DNA of 38,892 nucleotides from Planctomycetota bacterium (GTDB lineage Bacteria > Planctomycetota > Phycisphaerae > WQYP01), in the NCBI GenBank assembly GCA_021785435.1, contig JAJYFE010000022.1, positions 1 to 38,892 on the forward strand, read 5' to 3'. Of this stretch, positions 1-8,062 are shown one piece after another. The position numbers and the translations under genes are program-made. Under the pieces are notes generated by a model, which saw nothing but the letters and a program-made list of their open reading frames with translations, did no database searches and was not told the DNA's origin. Position 1 is the stretch's first letter, and every line of letters starts with the position of its first letter.

Positions 1-106
1 GCCCGCGCCGAATGCGAATCTGCTCCCGGAAAGACCGGCCCCCACCAACCGCCCGCCCCCGGCGGCTCAGCTCAACGCGCGGTTACCCTCTTTGCGGAAT
101 CGCTGC

Positions 107-396
107 GTCAGGTTGCCGGGTGCCTGACAGATGTGGCCGCGCCAGTGCCATTCCCAATGCGCCTGTTTCGCGCCGCGGGGCAAGGATGGCAAATGATTAT
201 CATAGCCCGGAGGTCGCCGCGGACGACTAAACTGCGGCGACGGGGCCGGGCGCTACAGCAGCACCTCAACCCCGTCGCTTACGCTCCGGGCTATGCGGAA
301 TGGCCCGTTCAACGCCGTACCCCACGCGGCGCGAACTCCTGTCCAGGAAACGGCACTGGCGCGCCCAATCTGTCAGGCACTCCAGGTTGGCTGATC
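107..396. repeat. ~290-bp imperfect inverted repeat (intergenic)
   Basis: No convincing gene lies in positions 1-456. Positions 107-212 and 285-396 are imperfect inverted copies of each other. The outer 12-mer TGCCTGACAGAT (121-132 region) recurs as its complement around 371-382. Inner matching blocks include CGCGCCAGTGCC (138-149, complement at 352-363), a CGCGCCGCG block and CATAGCCCGGAG near 202-213 (complement 285-296). A third arm-like copy lies at 8995-9092. The spacer (213-284) includes CGACTAAACTGC, also found at 7836-7847. It looks like a dispersed palindromic element, perhaps a non-autonomous mobile element or REP-like unit; no transposase is visible. Confidence 0.7.
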
Positions 397-456
397 CAAC
401 ATGGCCAAATGGTCGCCGCTGCGGTATGATAGGAACTGTAGCGGGGAGCCATTCGT

Positions 457-729
457 ATGGCCAAAGCCAATGTCGATCCCGCGGAACTGCGGCGCTTCGC
501 CCAGGACCTGAATCGCTTCAACCATGAATTGCAGGGATTGCTCGGCAACCTGCATAGCCGTCTGCGCGGGCTGGAAAGCAGTTGGCAGGACCAGGAACAA
601 CGCAAATTTTCCGAAGCTTTTGAGCATACTCTGAAAGCAATTTCAGGGTTTCTTGAAACCTCACACGAGCATGTTCAGTTGCTGGCCCGGAAAGCAGCCC
701 GGATCGAAGAATATCTCAAGGGGCACTAA
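457..729 (+). CDS. WXG100-family protein (ESX-like secretion substrate/partner)
   Basis: A 90-residue, almost entirely helical protein with the length and layout of the WXG100 family: two helices joined at a W-x-G-like turn, here W43-Q44-D45. The Gly of the classic WXG is replaced by Asp, and F51/F55 follow at the expected helical positions. Family members form helical-hairpin dimers and are secreted by, or are part of, type VII secretion systems. The C-terminus ends E-E-Y-L-K-G-H, so the YxxxD/E export signal of actinobacterial partners is not intact. ATG 457 follows GGAG at a spacing of 8. A TATGAT box at 425-430 could be the -10 but lacks a clear -35. It is first of four same-strand genes ending in an FtsK/EssC-like ATPase, which supports a secretion role. 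Assignment is by length, motif and context only. Confidence 0.72.
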   Translation: MAKANVDPAELRRFAQDLNRFNHELQGLLGNLHSRLRGLESSWQDQEQRKFSEAFEHTLKAISGFLETSHEHVQLLARKAARIEEYLKGH

Positions 730-733
730 CCCT

Positions 734-1351
734 ATGGCCAGCCGCGCCCAAGTTGAAGACATCGATGCCCTGCGGTGTTTCCGCGCGTATCTGGCCAAGC
801 TTGCGGATGTACTTGGCTTGGCTCTGGCCGATGCCGATGCGGAGATCAACCGTGCCCTGATCTGGCTGCAGACCGAGCAGCGGGCCTATTGGGTCGGGCA
901 GATTCGTAAGCGGCAGGAACGGCTGGCCGCGGCCGAGCAGGCGCTGCGCAACAAGCAGAGCTGCCCGGCGGCGGACGGGAGCCGACCTTCCGCGGGCGAA
1001 GAACAGCGTGCGGTGGCGCTGGCCACCGACGGGCTGGCCGAAGCCGAAGCCAAGCTCGCCGAGACCAAGGCCTGGATCCGCCGCTTCGCCAAAGAGAGTT
1101 CCCTATATCGCGGCGAGGTGATGCCGCTGCGGAACCAGATCACGGCAGTTATTCCCACGGCGCTGGGACAGCTGGACTACGCGGTCAACCAGCTGGACCA
1201 ATACCTGGCTGTGCCGACGGAGGCGGTTTCGGAAGCGCCCCGCACCGGGGTGCCGGAAGTTGCACCGCCGGCGGCTGCAGGCGACGAGAATCCGCAGCGC
1301 GGCGAACCGAGAAGCAAGACAGGAAAGCGCGAACATATGGAAGATGCTTAG
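734..1351 (+). CDS. coiled-coil protein of the type-VII-like locus, function unknown
   Basis: A 205-residue protein beginning ATG four bases after the WXG100 stop, so the two are probably co-translated. It has no signal peptide or membrane segment. Residues about 5-155 are rich in Ala, Glu, Gln, Lys and Arg with heptad-like spacing and should form long helices or a coiled coil. The last ~45 residues are Pro/Ala/Glu-rich and probably disordered. I do not recognise a family. Its position between two WXG-like genes and the ATPase suggests a substrate, chaperone or structural component of the same apparatus. A longer in-frame start at 653 would overlap the WXG100 gene, so 734 is preferred; the nearest SD-like AAGGGG sits about 10 bases upstream. 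Confidence 0.65.
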   Translation: MASRAQVEDIDALRCFRAYLAKLADVLGLALADADAEINRALIWLQTEQRAYWVGQIRKRQERLAAAEQALRNKQSCPAADGSRPSAGEEQRAVALATDGLAEAEAKLAETKAWIRRFAKESSLYRGEVMPLRNQITAVIPTALGQLDYAVNQLDQYLAVPTEAVSEAPRTGVPEVAPPAAAGDENPQRGEPRSKTGKREHMEDA

Positions 1352-1371
1352 GCATAACTCATCGAACGTTC

Positions 1372-1503
1372 GAAGGTGACCTCCGCCCTGGCGCCTGTGC
1401 CGCGAGGTGTGCCGTGGGCCGCCTGGGGCGCCCGCACGCCGAGGCGATATGGCGAAAGGGTGGATGTCACCTTTCCCGCCGGTCGAACCGGGGCGGGGAA
1501 GAA
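1372..1503. repeat. inverted-repeat element, copy 1 (AAGGGTGGATGTCACCTT family)
   Basis: Positions 1372-1388 (GAAGGTGACCTCCGCCC) and 1455-1474 (containing AAGGGTGGATGTCACCTT) are imperfect inverted copies about 65 bases apart. The right arm recurs almost exactly at 6543-6562, where a matching left arm also precedes it. A further GC-rich hairpin (stem TTCCCGCC against GGCGGGGAA, 1472-1501) follows directly. The element fills the gap between the coiled-coil gene and the small WXG-like gene. It could act as a processing or attenuation hairpin inside the transcript, or be a REP-like dispersed repeat. Confidence 0.6.
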
Positions 1504-1515
1504 GGATGCTGATGA

Positions 1516-1728
1516 ATGGGTATGGCGGACGGACAGGCGAATATCGCTCGCGCAGGGCACGACCTGGAAAACCGCTGGCACGAAATGCGGCGGCTGTGGA
1601 ATGACGCCGTGGCCAGTGCGTTTGAAGCGCGCTTTGTGGTCCCCTTGCTGCAGGATGCCCGTCGGGCGCTGGCGGCGATGGATCAGATGAACCGCATTTT
1701 GACGCAGCTGCGACGGGACTGTGAGTAA
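1516..1728 (+). CDS. short WXG100-like helical protein
   Basis: A 70-residue protein whose centre, L-W28-N29-D30 followed by AVASAF, closely mirrors the W-Q-D...F layout of the WXG100 protein at 457. It looks like a second helical hairpin with a short first helix (residues 8-27) and a full second helix (31-68). ATG 1516 follows an AAGGA-type SD at a spacing of 9; an internal ATG at 1522 is also possible. The stop codon (1726-1728) overlaps the GTG start of the large ATPase (1721), implying translational coupling. It is shorter than the usual ~100 residues, so family membership is inferred from pattern and neighbourhood, not a full-length match. Confidence 0.6.
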   Translation: MGMADGQANIARAGHDLENRWHEMRRLWNDAVASAFEARFVVPLLQDARRALAAMDQMNRILTQLRRDCE

Positions 1729-4700
1729 TCGGGCCATGGTTCAACCACTGGAACCAGTTATCCCCGAAGTGCGGGCGCTGCCGCGGATGCCCGCGGTGGT
1801 CCCGTTCGCCGCCGGCGCGCCACCCGAAGGCAATCTGGCGACGCCGCACGCGGCTTTGAAGGCTTTCCTGGAGCTGACGGTCCACAGCGTCCGCCGCTTG
1901 GCCGAGTTGAAGACCGATTTTCAAGCCGCCATGGCCCAGGCTGACGCCGAGGAAAAAAACGCTCTGGCCAGCCTGGAAAATGCCCGGCAGGTCGCACAGC
2001 AGCAGCTGGCGCATCAACTTGAAAGTCAGTGCCACCGACTGGCTGCCCGCTTGGCGGACGAAACCCGTGCCGCCGCCGCCAACGCCGCGTCGCTGCGCCA
2101 ACGCGCCGCTTGGGACTATGACGCCACGCGGGAAAAACTAAAGCACCGACACGCCGATGCGCTCTGGATGGCGGATGTGCCGTTGGAAGCGGAGCAAAAT
2201 CGTCTCCGTGTCGAAATGCAGCAGTGCCGTGAGGCTTCCGCGGCACGACTGGCGGGTAAGCAGGAACAGGGGTTGGCCCTGCTGGCGAAGCTCGGCTACT
2301 CCTGGGAAGCGGAGCGGGCGGGCGCTCCAACGCCGGCCGTTACCCATTCCCCGGATCGGCAGGAACTGCAGGGGCTTTTCGAGCGCCACGCCGCCGACGT
2401 GGATCGCTGTCTCGTGGAATTAGGCCGCTTGAGCCTGACCGATTTTCCCAGGGGTGCCTGGTCGTTCGTTCTATCGGCCGGAGTGGTCCTGTTGGCGGCG
2501 GCGATCCCGCAGTTTTTACCCGGCGTGGCGGCGCCGGATTTCATGCTCATGGCTTTTAGCGGGCTGCTGGCGGTCCTGGTGATGGCTGGGGTGGCCCTGC
2601 TGCTGCGTGTGCGTACCCGGCGCGAAGTTTGGCGCGTCTTCCGGGCGTTGCAAGAAGCCCTCGCCGCAGCCCGGGGCGCCGCCGAAGAGCTCCAGAGGGC
2701 GCTGCAAAAACACCACGACACGGTTTGGGCTGCGGCCCAGCGCTTACATGGGCAACAGGTGCAAACGGCCCGGGCCGAGGCGGCGACGCTGTTTAAGAAG
2801 GCGCACGCCACGCGCCAGGCGGCTTTGAGCAGCGCCACCCGGCACGCGCAAGAGCGCTGCGAGCGGGCCGCCCAGGAGCATGCCGCGGCGCGGCAGCAGG
2901 CCCGGCGAGAGTACGACCAGCAATACGCGGCCAGCACCCAAAAATTTGAACAGGCCGCGCAAACGCTCCGTCGGAACGCGGGCGTCGCCCGAGCGCAGCG
3001 GCAGGCCCGGTATGAAGAGGGCCGGGACGAACTGCAGCTATGCTGGAGGCAGGCTTGGACCAACCTCCGCAGGGCGATAGAGTCGCCGGCCGCCCACGCC
3101 GACCCGCGCGGCGTGCGCTGGGATGGGCACGCCGCGACATCCGGGGCGTGGCCACGGCTGGTGCGCTTTGGCGAATGGGCCGTGGATTTGCGTAAGCTCG
3201 TGCGTGAAGCGACCGGCGCGGAGTCGGAATGGCCGCATCTGCCGGAGCCTTTCATCGTGCCGGTAGGGCTGGTTTTGCCGCGGGAGGCAGGGTTGCTGAT
3301 CCACGGCGACGACCGCGGCCGCGCCGCCGCGCTTGCGGTGCTGCAGGTCGTGATGCTGCGCCTCCTGACTACGCTGCCGCCGGGCCGGGTGCGGTTTACG
3401 CTGATTGATCCCGTGGGGCTGGGGCAAAGCTTCGCCGGATTCATGCATCTGGCGGATGACGATGAAGCCCTGGTCGGCAGCCGCATCTGGACGCAGACCG
3501 AGCAGATGGAGCAGCGCCTGACGGACCTGGTCGAACACCTGGAGATCGTCATCCAGAAATATCTGCGCAACGAATATTCCACCATCGATGACTACAACCG
3601 CCAGGCTGGAGAATTGGCCGAACCCTACCATTTCCTGGTTATCGCGGATTTTCCCGTCGGCTTTTCCGAGGAAGCGCTAAAACGGCTAAGCAGCCTGGCC
3701 GCCAGCGGCGCGCGCTGCGGCGTGTACATGCTGGTGTACCGCGACACGCGGAGGCCGGTACCGGGCGTGTGCCTGGGCGATTTGGAAAGCCACAGTATTA
3801 ACCTGAGCTGGGCCGCGGGCCGATTGGCCTGGCGCGATGAAATCCTGCAGCCCTTGAATCTTTTCCTCGATGCTCCGCCCGGGGAGGAGGAACTCCGCGG
3901 CATCCTGGGGGTGGTGGGGCGGCGCACGCGCGAATCGAAACGCGTGGAAATTCCCTTCACCACCATCGCGCCAGCGCCGGAACAGTTCTGGTCGCGCCGC
4001 AGCGCCGAGGGTCTGGAGGTGGCGCTCGGCGTCTGCGGCGCTACCCGTCGGCAGAATTTTCAGCTGGGCCGCGGCGTGGCCCAACACGTCTTGGTGACCG
4101 GTAAAACGGGTTCCGGAAAATCCACCCTTCTGCACGTGCTGACGACCAATCTGGCGCTCTGGTATTCGCCGACGGAGTTGGAGCTGTACCTGATTGATTT
4201 CAAGAAGGGTGTGGAATTTAAAACTTATGCGGTGCGGCAACTTCCCCACGCCCGCGCCATCGGTGTGGAGACCGACCGGCAGTTCGGTTTAAGCGTGCTG
4301 CAGCGCGTCGATGCCGAGTTGACCCGCCGCGGTGAGTTGTTTCGGCATACCGGCGTGGCCGATCTGCCCGCCTACCGCGGGCAAACGCAACAGATGTTGC
4401 CCCGGGTGTTGTTGATCGTCGATGAATTTCAGGAATTCTTCGCGGAAGATGACAAGCTTGCCCAGGATGCCGCCGGCTTGCTGGATCGGCTCGTGCGTCA
4501 GGGCCGCGCCTTCGGTGTGCACGTGCTGTTAGGCTCACAAACCATCGCCGGATCGTCCGGTCTGTCCCGCAGCACGTTGGGCCAGATTGCGGTGCGCATC
4601 GCCCTGCAGACCACCGAAGCGGATTCCCAAATTGTGCTCGCGGAGGGCAATTCCGCGGCGCGGCTGCTGTCGCGCCCCGGTGAAGCGATCTACAACGATA

Positions 4701-5689
4701 TGGGCGGTCGGGTCGAGGGCAACAGCCCATTCCAGGTCGCATGGCTGCCCGAAGCGCTGCGCGAACACTACCTGGACCAGGTGCGCCAGCGGGCCGCCGA
4801 GGCCAAGTTGAATCTTCCGCCAGCAGTGATTTTTGAGGGCAATGTGCCTGCGGATATGCGTCAAAATCAGGGCTTGGTGGAGCTGCTGAAAGCGCCCCGG
4901 CCCAGCCTCCACCCGAGGCTGTGGCTTGGTGAACCTGTCGCGATCAAGGAACCCACTGCCGTAACGCTGCAGCGCCGCGCCGGCGGCAATCTGCTGCTGC
5001 TCGGCCAAGATGAAGAGCGGGCCTTGGCCATCCTGGTGGGGGCGATCCTGGCCCTGGCGGCGCAGCAGGCCCCGGAGGCGAGGTTTTACATCTGCGATGG
5101 CAGCCCCGCGGATGGCCCAACCTGTGGTACGCTCGCCAAGGTCGCCGCGGTCACGCCACAGGTGGTTAAGGATATCGCCTATCGCGCCGTACCGGACATA
5201 ATCACCGAGCTGTCCAGTGAGCTGCAGCGCCGCCGGGAGGCGCCAGCAGCGCCGTCGGCAGCGATTTTCCTGATCGTCCTGGGCCTGCAGCGCTACCGTA
5301 TCTTGCGCCAAGCGGATAACAACTTCCATTTCTCCGCGGATTCGGGCGATGCCCAGCCAGATGCCGCCGCCCGATTCGCCCAGTTGCTTTCCGACGGTCC
5401 GCCGGTGGGCATTCACGTGCTGGCGTGGGTGGACACGTTGCTGTCCCTGGAACGCACGCTGGAGCGCCGGTTGATGCGTGAATTTGACCACCGCGTTCTC
5501 TTTCAGATGAGCGCCGCCGACAGCAGCAACCTGATCGATTCGCCGGCCGCCAACCGCTTGGGTCCGTTCCGTGCCCTGGCGTACAGTGAAGAGCAGGGCA
5601 CGCTGGAAAAGTTTCGCCCCTATGCCCTGCCCGACAGCGCCTTTATCGCCCAAGCCCAAGCGTACCTCGCGGCCCGGTATAGGGCCTGA
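1721..5689 (+). CDS. FtsK/SpoIIIE-type membrane ATPase, EssC/EccC-like
   Basis: A 1322-residue protein. Visible order: an N-terminal coiled coil (about 40-235), two membrane segments (about 247-267 and 275-296), a second long coiled coil (about 300-455), then three ATPase-like modules. Module 1 (about 515-700) has a degenerate P-loop, GDDRGRAA, at 529-536. Module 2 is canonical: Walker A GKTGSGKST at 794-802 and Walker B VLLIVDE ending at 902. Module 3 (about 1085-1300) retains the beta-strand/loop pattern (LLLLGQDEERA, 1091-1101) but lacks the P-loop Lys, and its Walker B strand (1182-1190) lacks acidic residues. A membrane anchor plus three tandem FtsK domains is the hallmark of type VII secretion motors (EccC/EssC). 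DNA translocases of FtsK type have one motor and a gamma domain, not seen here. No FHA domains are visible. The GTG start overlaps the preceding gene; ATG 1736 is an alternative. Confidence 0.85.
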   Translation: MSNRAMVQPLEPVIPEVRALPRMPAVVPFAAGAPPEGNLATPHAALKAFLELTVHSVRRLAELKTDFQAAMAQADAEEKNALASLENARQVAQQQLAHQLESQCHRLAARLADETRAAAANAASLRQRAAWDYDATREKLKHRHADALWMADVPLEAEQNRLRVEMQQCREASAARLAGKQEQGLALLAKLGYSWEAERAGAPTPAVTHSPDRQELQGLFERHAADVDRCLVELGRLSLTDFPRGAWSFVLSAGVVLLAAAIPQFLPGVAAPDFMLMAFSGLLAVLVMAGVALLLRVRTRREVWRVFRALQEALAAARGAAEELQRALQKHHDTVWAAAQRLHGQQVQTARAEAATLFKKAHATRQAALSSATRHAQERCERAAQEHAAARQQARREYDQQYAASTQKFEQAAQTLRRNAGVARAQRQARYEEGRDELQLCWRQAWTNLRRAIESPAAHADPRGVRWDGHAATSGAWPRLVRFGEWAVDLRKLVREATGAESEWPHLPEPFIVPVGLVLPREAGLLIHGDDRGRAAALAVLQVVMLRLLTTLPPGRVRFTLIDPVGLGQSFAGFMHLADDDEALVGSRIWTQTEQMEQRLTDLVEHLEIVIQKYLRNEYSTIDDYNRQAGELAEPYHFLVIADFPVGFSEEALKRLSSLAASGARCGVYMLVYRDTRRPVPGVCLGDLESHSINLSWAAGRLAWRDEILQPLNLFLDAPPGEEELRGILGVVGRRTRESKRVEIPFTTIAPAPEQFWSRRSAEGLEVALGVCGATRRQNFQLGRGVAQHVLVTGKTGSGKSTLLHVLTTNLALWYSPTELELYLIDFKKGVEFKTYAVRQLPHARAIGVETDRQFGLSVLQRVDAELTRRGELFRHTGVADLPAYRGQTQQMLPRVLLIVDEFQEFFAEDDKLAQDAAGLLDRLVRQGRAFGVHVLLGSQTIAGSSGLSRSTLGQIAVRIALQTTEADSQIVLAEGNSAARLLSRPGEAIYNDMGGRVEGNSPFQVAWLPEALREHYLDQVRQRAAEAKLNLPPAVIFEGNVPADMRQNQGLVELLKAPRPSLHPRLWLGEPVAIKEPTAVTLQRRAGGNLLLLGQDEERALAILVGAILALAAQQAPEARFYICDGSPADGPTCGTLAKVAAVTPQVVKDIAYRAVPDIITELSSELQRRREAPAAPSAAIFLIVLGLQRYRILRQADNNFHFSADSGDAQPDAAARFAQLLSDGPPVGIHVLAWVDTLLSLERTLERRLMREFDHRVLFQMSAADSSNLIDSPAANRLGPFRALAYSEEQGTLEKFRPYALPDSAFIAQAQAYLAARYRA

Positions 5690-5718
5690 TTTTAATTAAG
5701 AAAGGAAAGAGGCATACC

Positions 5719-6426
5719 ATGGAAGACCAGCTGATAGATCAAGTGGCCTGGAGTTCGCGGGAATATTTGCGGGGGCCGATACGTGGAATCATCCTGCGTT
5801 TTGCAGGGCTCGGCGCCACCGCCATGAAAGATGCCGCCGAGCCGGCGGAACTGGAGTGGTCCGACCAGGGCGGCTTGGTGGTTTTTCCCTACCACGAGCC
5901 GTGGGCTTGGATGAATGCTTCCACGCGGCGTTTTGTGGATGAATTACTGGAGGCCATTTTTCGCCGGCACCATCTGGATGCGGGTATTCCGGTGATTGCG
6001 ACCGGCGGCTCAATGGGGGGGCAGCAGGCCCTCGTGTTCTGCCGCTACAGCCGGCATCACGTGGTAGCCTGCTGCGCCAATTGTCCGGTGTGTGATCTGC
6101 CTTTTCACTATACGGAGCGCCCCGATCTGCCGCGCACGATGCATCATGCGTTTGGCAGCTACGGCGAGATCGGACCGGCCCTTCGGGAGCACTCGCCGCT
6201 GCACCTGGTGGAGACCATGCCGCGTATCGACTACCTGATTATTCATGGGGTGAAAGATCCGGCGGTGGCCAAGATTCGACACTCTGATCCTTTTGTCGCC
6301 GCCATGCGGGCCCAAGGCCATCGCGTGGAATATCGCGTGCTGCCAAACATGAATCATTGTGGGCCGGTGGATTACGCTACGATGCGGCGGATGGTGGATT
6401 TTGGGCTGGAACATCTGTTGAGGTGA
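5719..6426 (+). CDS. alpha/beta hydrolase, S9-like/esterase-like
   Basis: A 235-residue cytoplasmic protein (no signal peptide) with an alpha/beta-hydrolase fold. The nucleophile elbow is G96-G97-S98-M99-G100-G101. The acid is probably D180 in HGVKDP and the base H213 in NMNHCGP, giving a complete Ser-Asp-His triad in the right order and spacing. The arrangement resembles prolyl-oligopeptidase-like peptidases and acyl esterases; the substrate cannot be told from sequence. ATG 5719 has an AGGAAAGAGG-type SD upstream. It starts 29 bases after the ATPase stop, so it may be co-transcribed with the type-VII-like locus, but nothing shows a functional link. Confidence 0.78.
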   Translation: MEDQLIDQVAWSSREYLRGPIRGIILRFAGLGATAMKDAAEPAELEWSDQGGLVVFPYHEPWAWMNASTRRFVDELLEAIFRRHHLDAGIPVIATGGSMGGQQALVFCRYSRHHVVACCANCPVCDLPFHYTERPDLPRTMHHAFGSYGEIGPALREHSPLHLVETMPRIDYLIIHGVKDPAVAKIRHSDPFVAAMRAQGHRVEYRVLPNMNHCGPVDYATMRRMVDFGLEHLLR

Positions 6427-6460
6427 TGTGGGCACGGGGGTGGCGACCAAGGCAAGCAGG

Positions 6461-6562
6461 GGGGTGACATCCAGCTTCTCGGCGTCAGCGAAGGTCGCGT
6501 GCGGGACCCGATTGCCATCCGAGACGGTGGGCGCGGCCGGAGGAAGGGTGGATGTCACCTTC
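6461..6562. repeat. inverted-repeat element, copy 2 (AAGGGTGGATGTCACCTT family)
   Basis: A left arm GGGTGACATCCAGC (6462-6475) pairs with a right arm at 6543-6562 that carries the same core as 1457-1474. The right arm alone also folds into a 7-bp stem with one bulge (GAAGG-GTG against CACCTTC). It lies between the convergent hydrolase and Gfo/Idh/MocA genes, so it may serve as a bidirectional transcription end point. No T-run follows. Confidence 0.6.
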
Positions 6563-6575
6563 TTGGCCCACTGGC

Positions 6576-7655
6576 CTACGTCCAGCGGAGGGGTTTTTCC
6601 CAGCGGCCGGAGCGGGCGGAGCGTTCGCAGGCGTCAAGATAGGCTTGGATTTGGGCGCCGCGCAGGATGTCCGGTTGATCGGGATGGCCAGTGCGGATGG
6701 CGCGGATAAAGCGTTGCCAGATGGATGGCGCCTCGGGCAGGGTGCGGGTGGTCCAAGCCGCTTTGTTCTTCGCCGGGCCGAGGCACAGCTCAATCTGCCG
6801 ATAATCGCGGTCCAGGTCCAAGCGCAGCGCGCCCTGTGTGCCATGGGCTTCGAGTCGCAAATGATTCATGTGGCCGGTGGCCCAGCGACTGGTCTGCACC
6901 ACGCCGAGGGCGCCGTTAACAAACTCCATCTCGATGACCGCCGAGTCGTTGGCGTCCAGCTTGTGGCCTCGCCATTGGCTGCATTCTCGGCCTCGCTCAT
7001 CGATTTTGGGAAAAGTTCGCAGCTCACAGCGAAGGCGGGCCACGTCCCCGGCCACTGCGGTGGTCAGGTCGAGGATGTGACAGCCAATGTCCCCGAGCAC
7101 TCCGCCGGAGCCGGCGGCCGTCTGTAAGCGCCACAGCAGACTCTCCTTGCTCCAATGGCCCCAGGCATTGGAACTAAGGATGGACTGAAAATAAAAACTA
7201 TGCACATGGCGCAAGCCTCCGAGCTGCCCGGCCGCGACCACCTGAATCGCTTTTTGCATGGCCGCCGAGCGGCGGTAAGAAAAGTTAACCATGTGGATCA
7301 CGCCGCGCCGCGCCGCCTTTTCCGCCGCCGCGGCCACCTGACGCGCCTCCGCCAGCGTGGTGGTGAGCGGCTTCTCGCAGAGCAGATGTTTGCCGGCCTG
7401 CAGGACAGCCAAACTCGGCGTCGCATGATGCCGGTCGGGTGTAACAATACTCACCGCATCAACCTGTCCCAGCAGTTCGTCCAGGTCCCGCGCGACGTGC
7501 TTGACCTGATATTTTTCGGCGTAGGCCTCGGCCCGGCCCGGTACAATGTCCAGGCAACTGCCCAGTTCCACGCCGGGAATGTTTTTAAACTGGTCGGCAT
7601 GGGCATTGGCCATGCCACCGGTGCCGATAATGCCGATACGAATATTTTTAGACAT
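6576..7655 (-). CDS. Gfo/Idh/MocA-family NAD(P)-dependent oxidoreductase
   Basis: A 359-residue protein. The N-terminal Rossmann fold begins IRIGIIGTGGMA (5-16), followed by the family's CEKP signature with the catalytic Lys (E94-K95-P96). The C-terminal sheet domain carries GVLGDIGCHILDL (185-197) with the conserved His193. Members oxidise or reduce sugars, inositols or sugar acids with NAD(P). The substrate is not determinable here. The ATG follows AAAGG at about 9 bases. A ThuA-like gene lies upstream on the same strand; such pairs are common in planctomycete and other sugar-catabolic regions, but the 407-base gap with a hairpin repeat argues against tight coupling. Confidence 0.9.
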   Translation of the reverse strand: MSKNIRIGIIGTGGMANAHADQFKNIPGVELGSCLDIVPGRAEAYAEKYQVKHVARDLDELLGQVDAVSIVTPDRHHATPSLAVLQAGKHLLCEKPLTTTLAEARQVAAAAEKAARRGVIHMVNFSYRRSAAMQKAIQVVAAGQLGGLRHVHSFYFQSILSSNAWGHWSKESLLWRLQTAAGSGGVLGDIGCHILDLTTAVAGDVARLRCELRTFPKIDERGRECSQWRGHKLDANDSAVIEMEFVNGALGVVQTSRWATGHMNHLRLEAHGTQGALRLDLDRDYRQIELCLGPAKNKAAWTTRTLPEAPSIWQRFIRAIRTGHPDQPDILRGAQIQAYLDACERSARSGRWEKPLRWT

Positions 7656-8062
7656 CGCAGGTTACCTTTCGTTTCGCGTCTTTAGCGGTTTATCCCAGCA
7701 CTAAAATCCAGACCCCAATTTTCCCAACCTTCGCGCCGCGCAAGGGTTCTTGGTATGTGCCCAGCGCGGCTCCGCCGCAACCACAATATATAGTCCCCGC
7801 TCCACACGGAGGCGGAGTAGTTTAGTCGCCCACGGCGACTAAACTGCAGCGACGCGGCCAACCCTGCTCCTGTTCTAACAGGGCCTCGATCAAGAGCCGG
7901 AGCCAACGCAGCAACCGGGAACAGCCCGCGATTATCCCGCAAGCTCCTCAAGCTATGGGTAAAGATGAGGCCAGGCCGGGGGCCAGCTCTTGGGTTGCGT
8001 CTCCGCCGCGCAGGGAACCCTGGTGTAGCCCGGGGATTCTTTTGACCGCCGCTATGCCCCGC
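7656..8062. other. intergenic region with hairpin repeat, no gene seen
   Basis: This 407-base gap between the oxidoreductase and ThuA-like genes has several open frames but none with a credible SD, composition or recognisable motif. It contains the dispersed hairpin repeat at 7789-7860. A GTAGCCCGGGG string near 8024-8034 resembles other AGCCCGG-type strings in this window's gaps. Confidence 0.6.
7789..7860. repeat. dispersed hairpin repeat, CGGAGGCGGAGTAG family, copy 1
   Basis: The segment contains ACACGGAGGCGGAGTAG followed by a perfect 12-bp stem: AGTTTAGTCGCC (7819-7830), loop CAC, GGCGACTAAACT (7834-7845). The first 45 or so bases closely match 35361-35408. The second part (CGACTAAACTGC.GCGACG) matches 225-242. 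Sharing across three unrelated intergenic sites points to a repeat family. The hairpin could also stop transcription coming from the ThuA-like gene, though no T-run follows. Confidence 0.7.

Noticed and set aside
12..429. Short plus-strand open frames before the WXG100 gene
   Set aside because: They run through the inverted-repeat element, have Arg/Pro-rich shadow composition and no credible SD.
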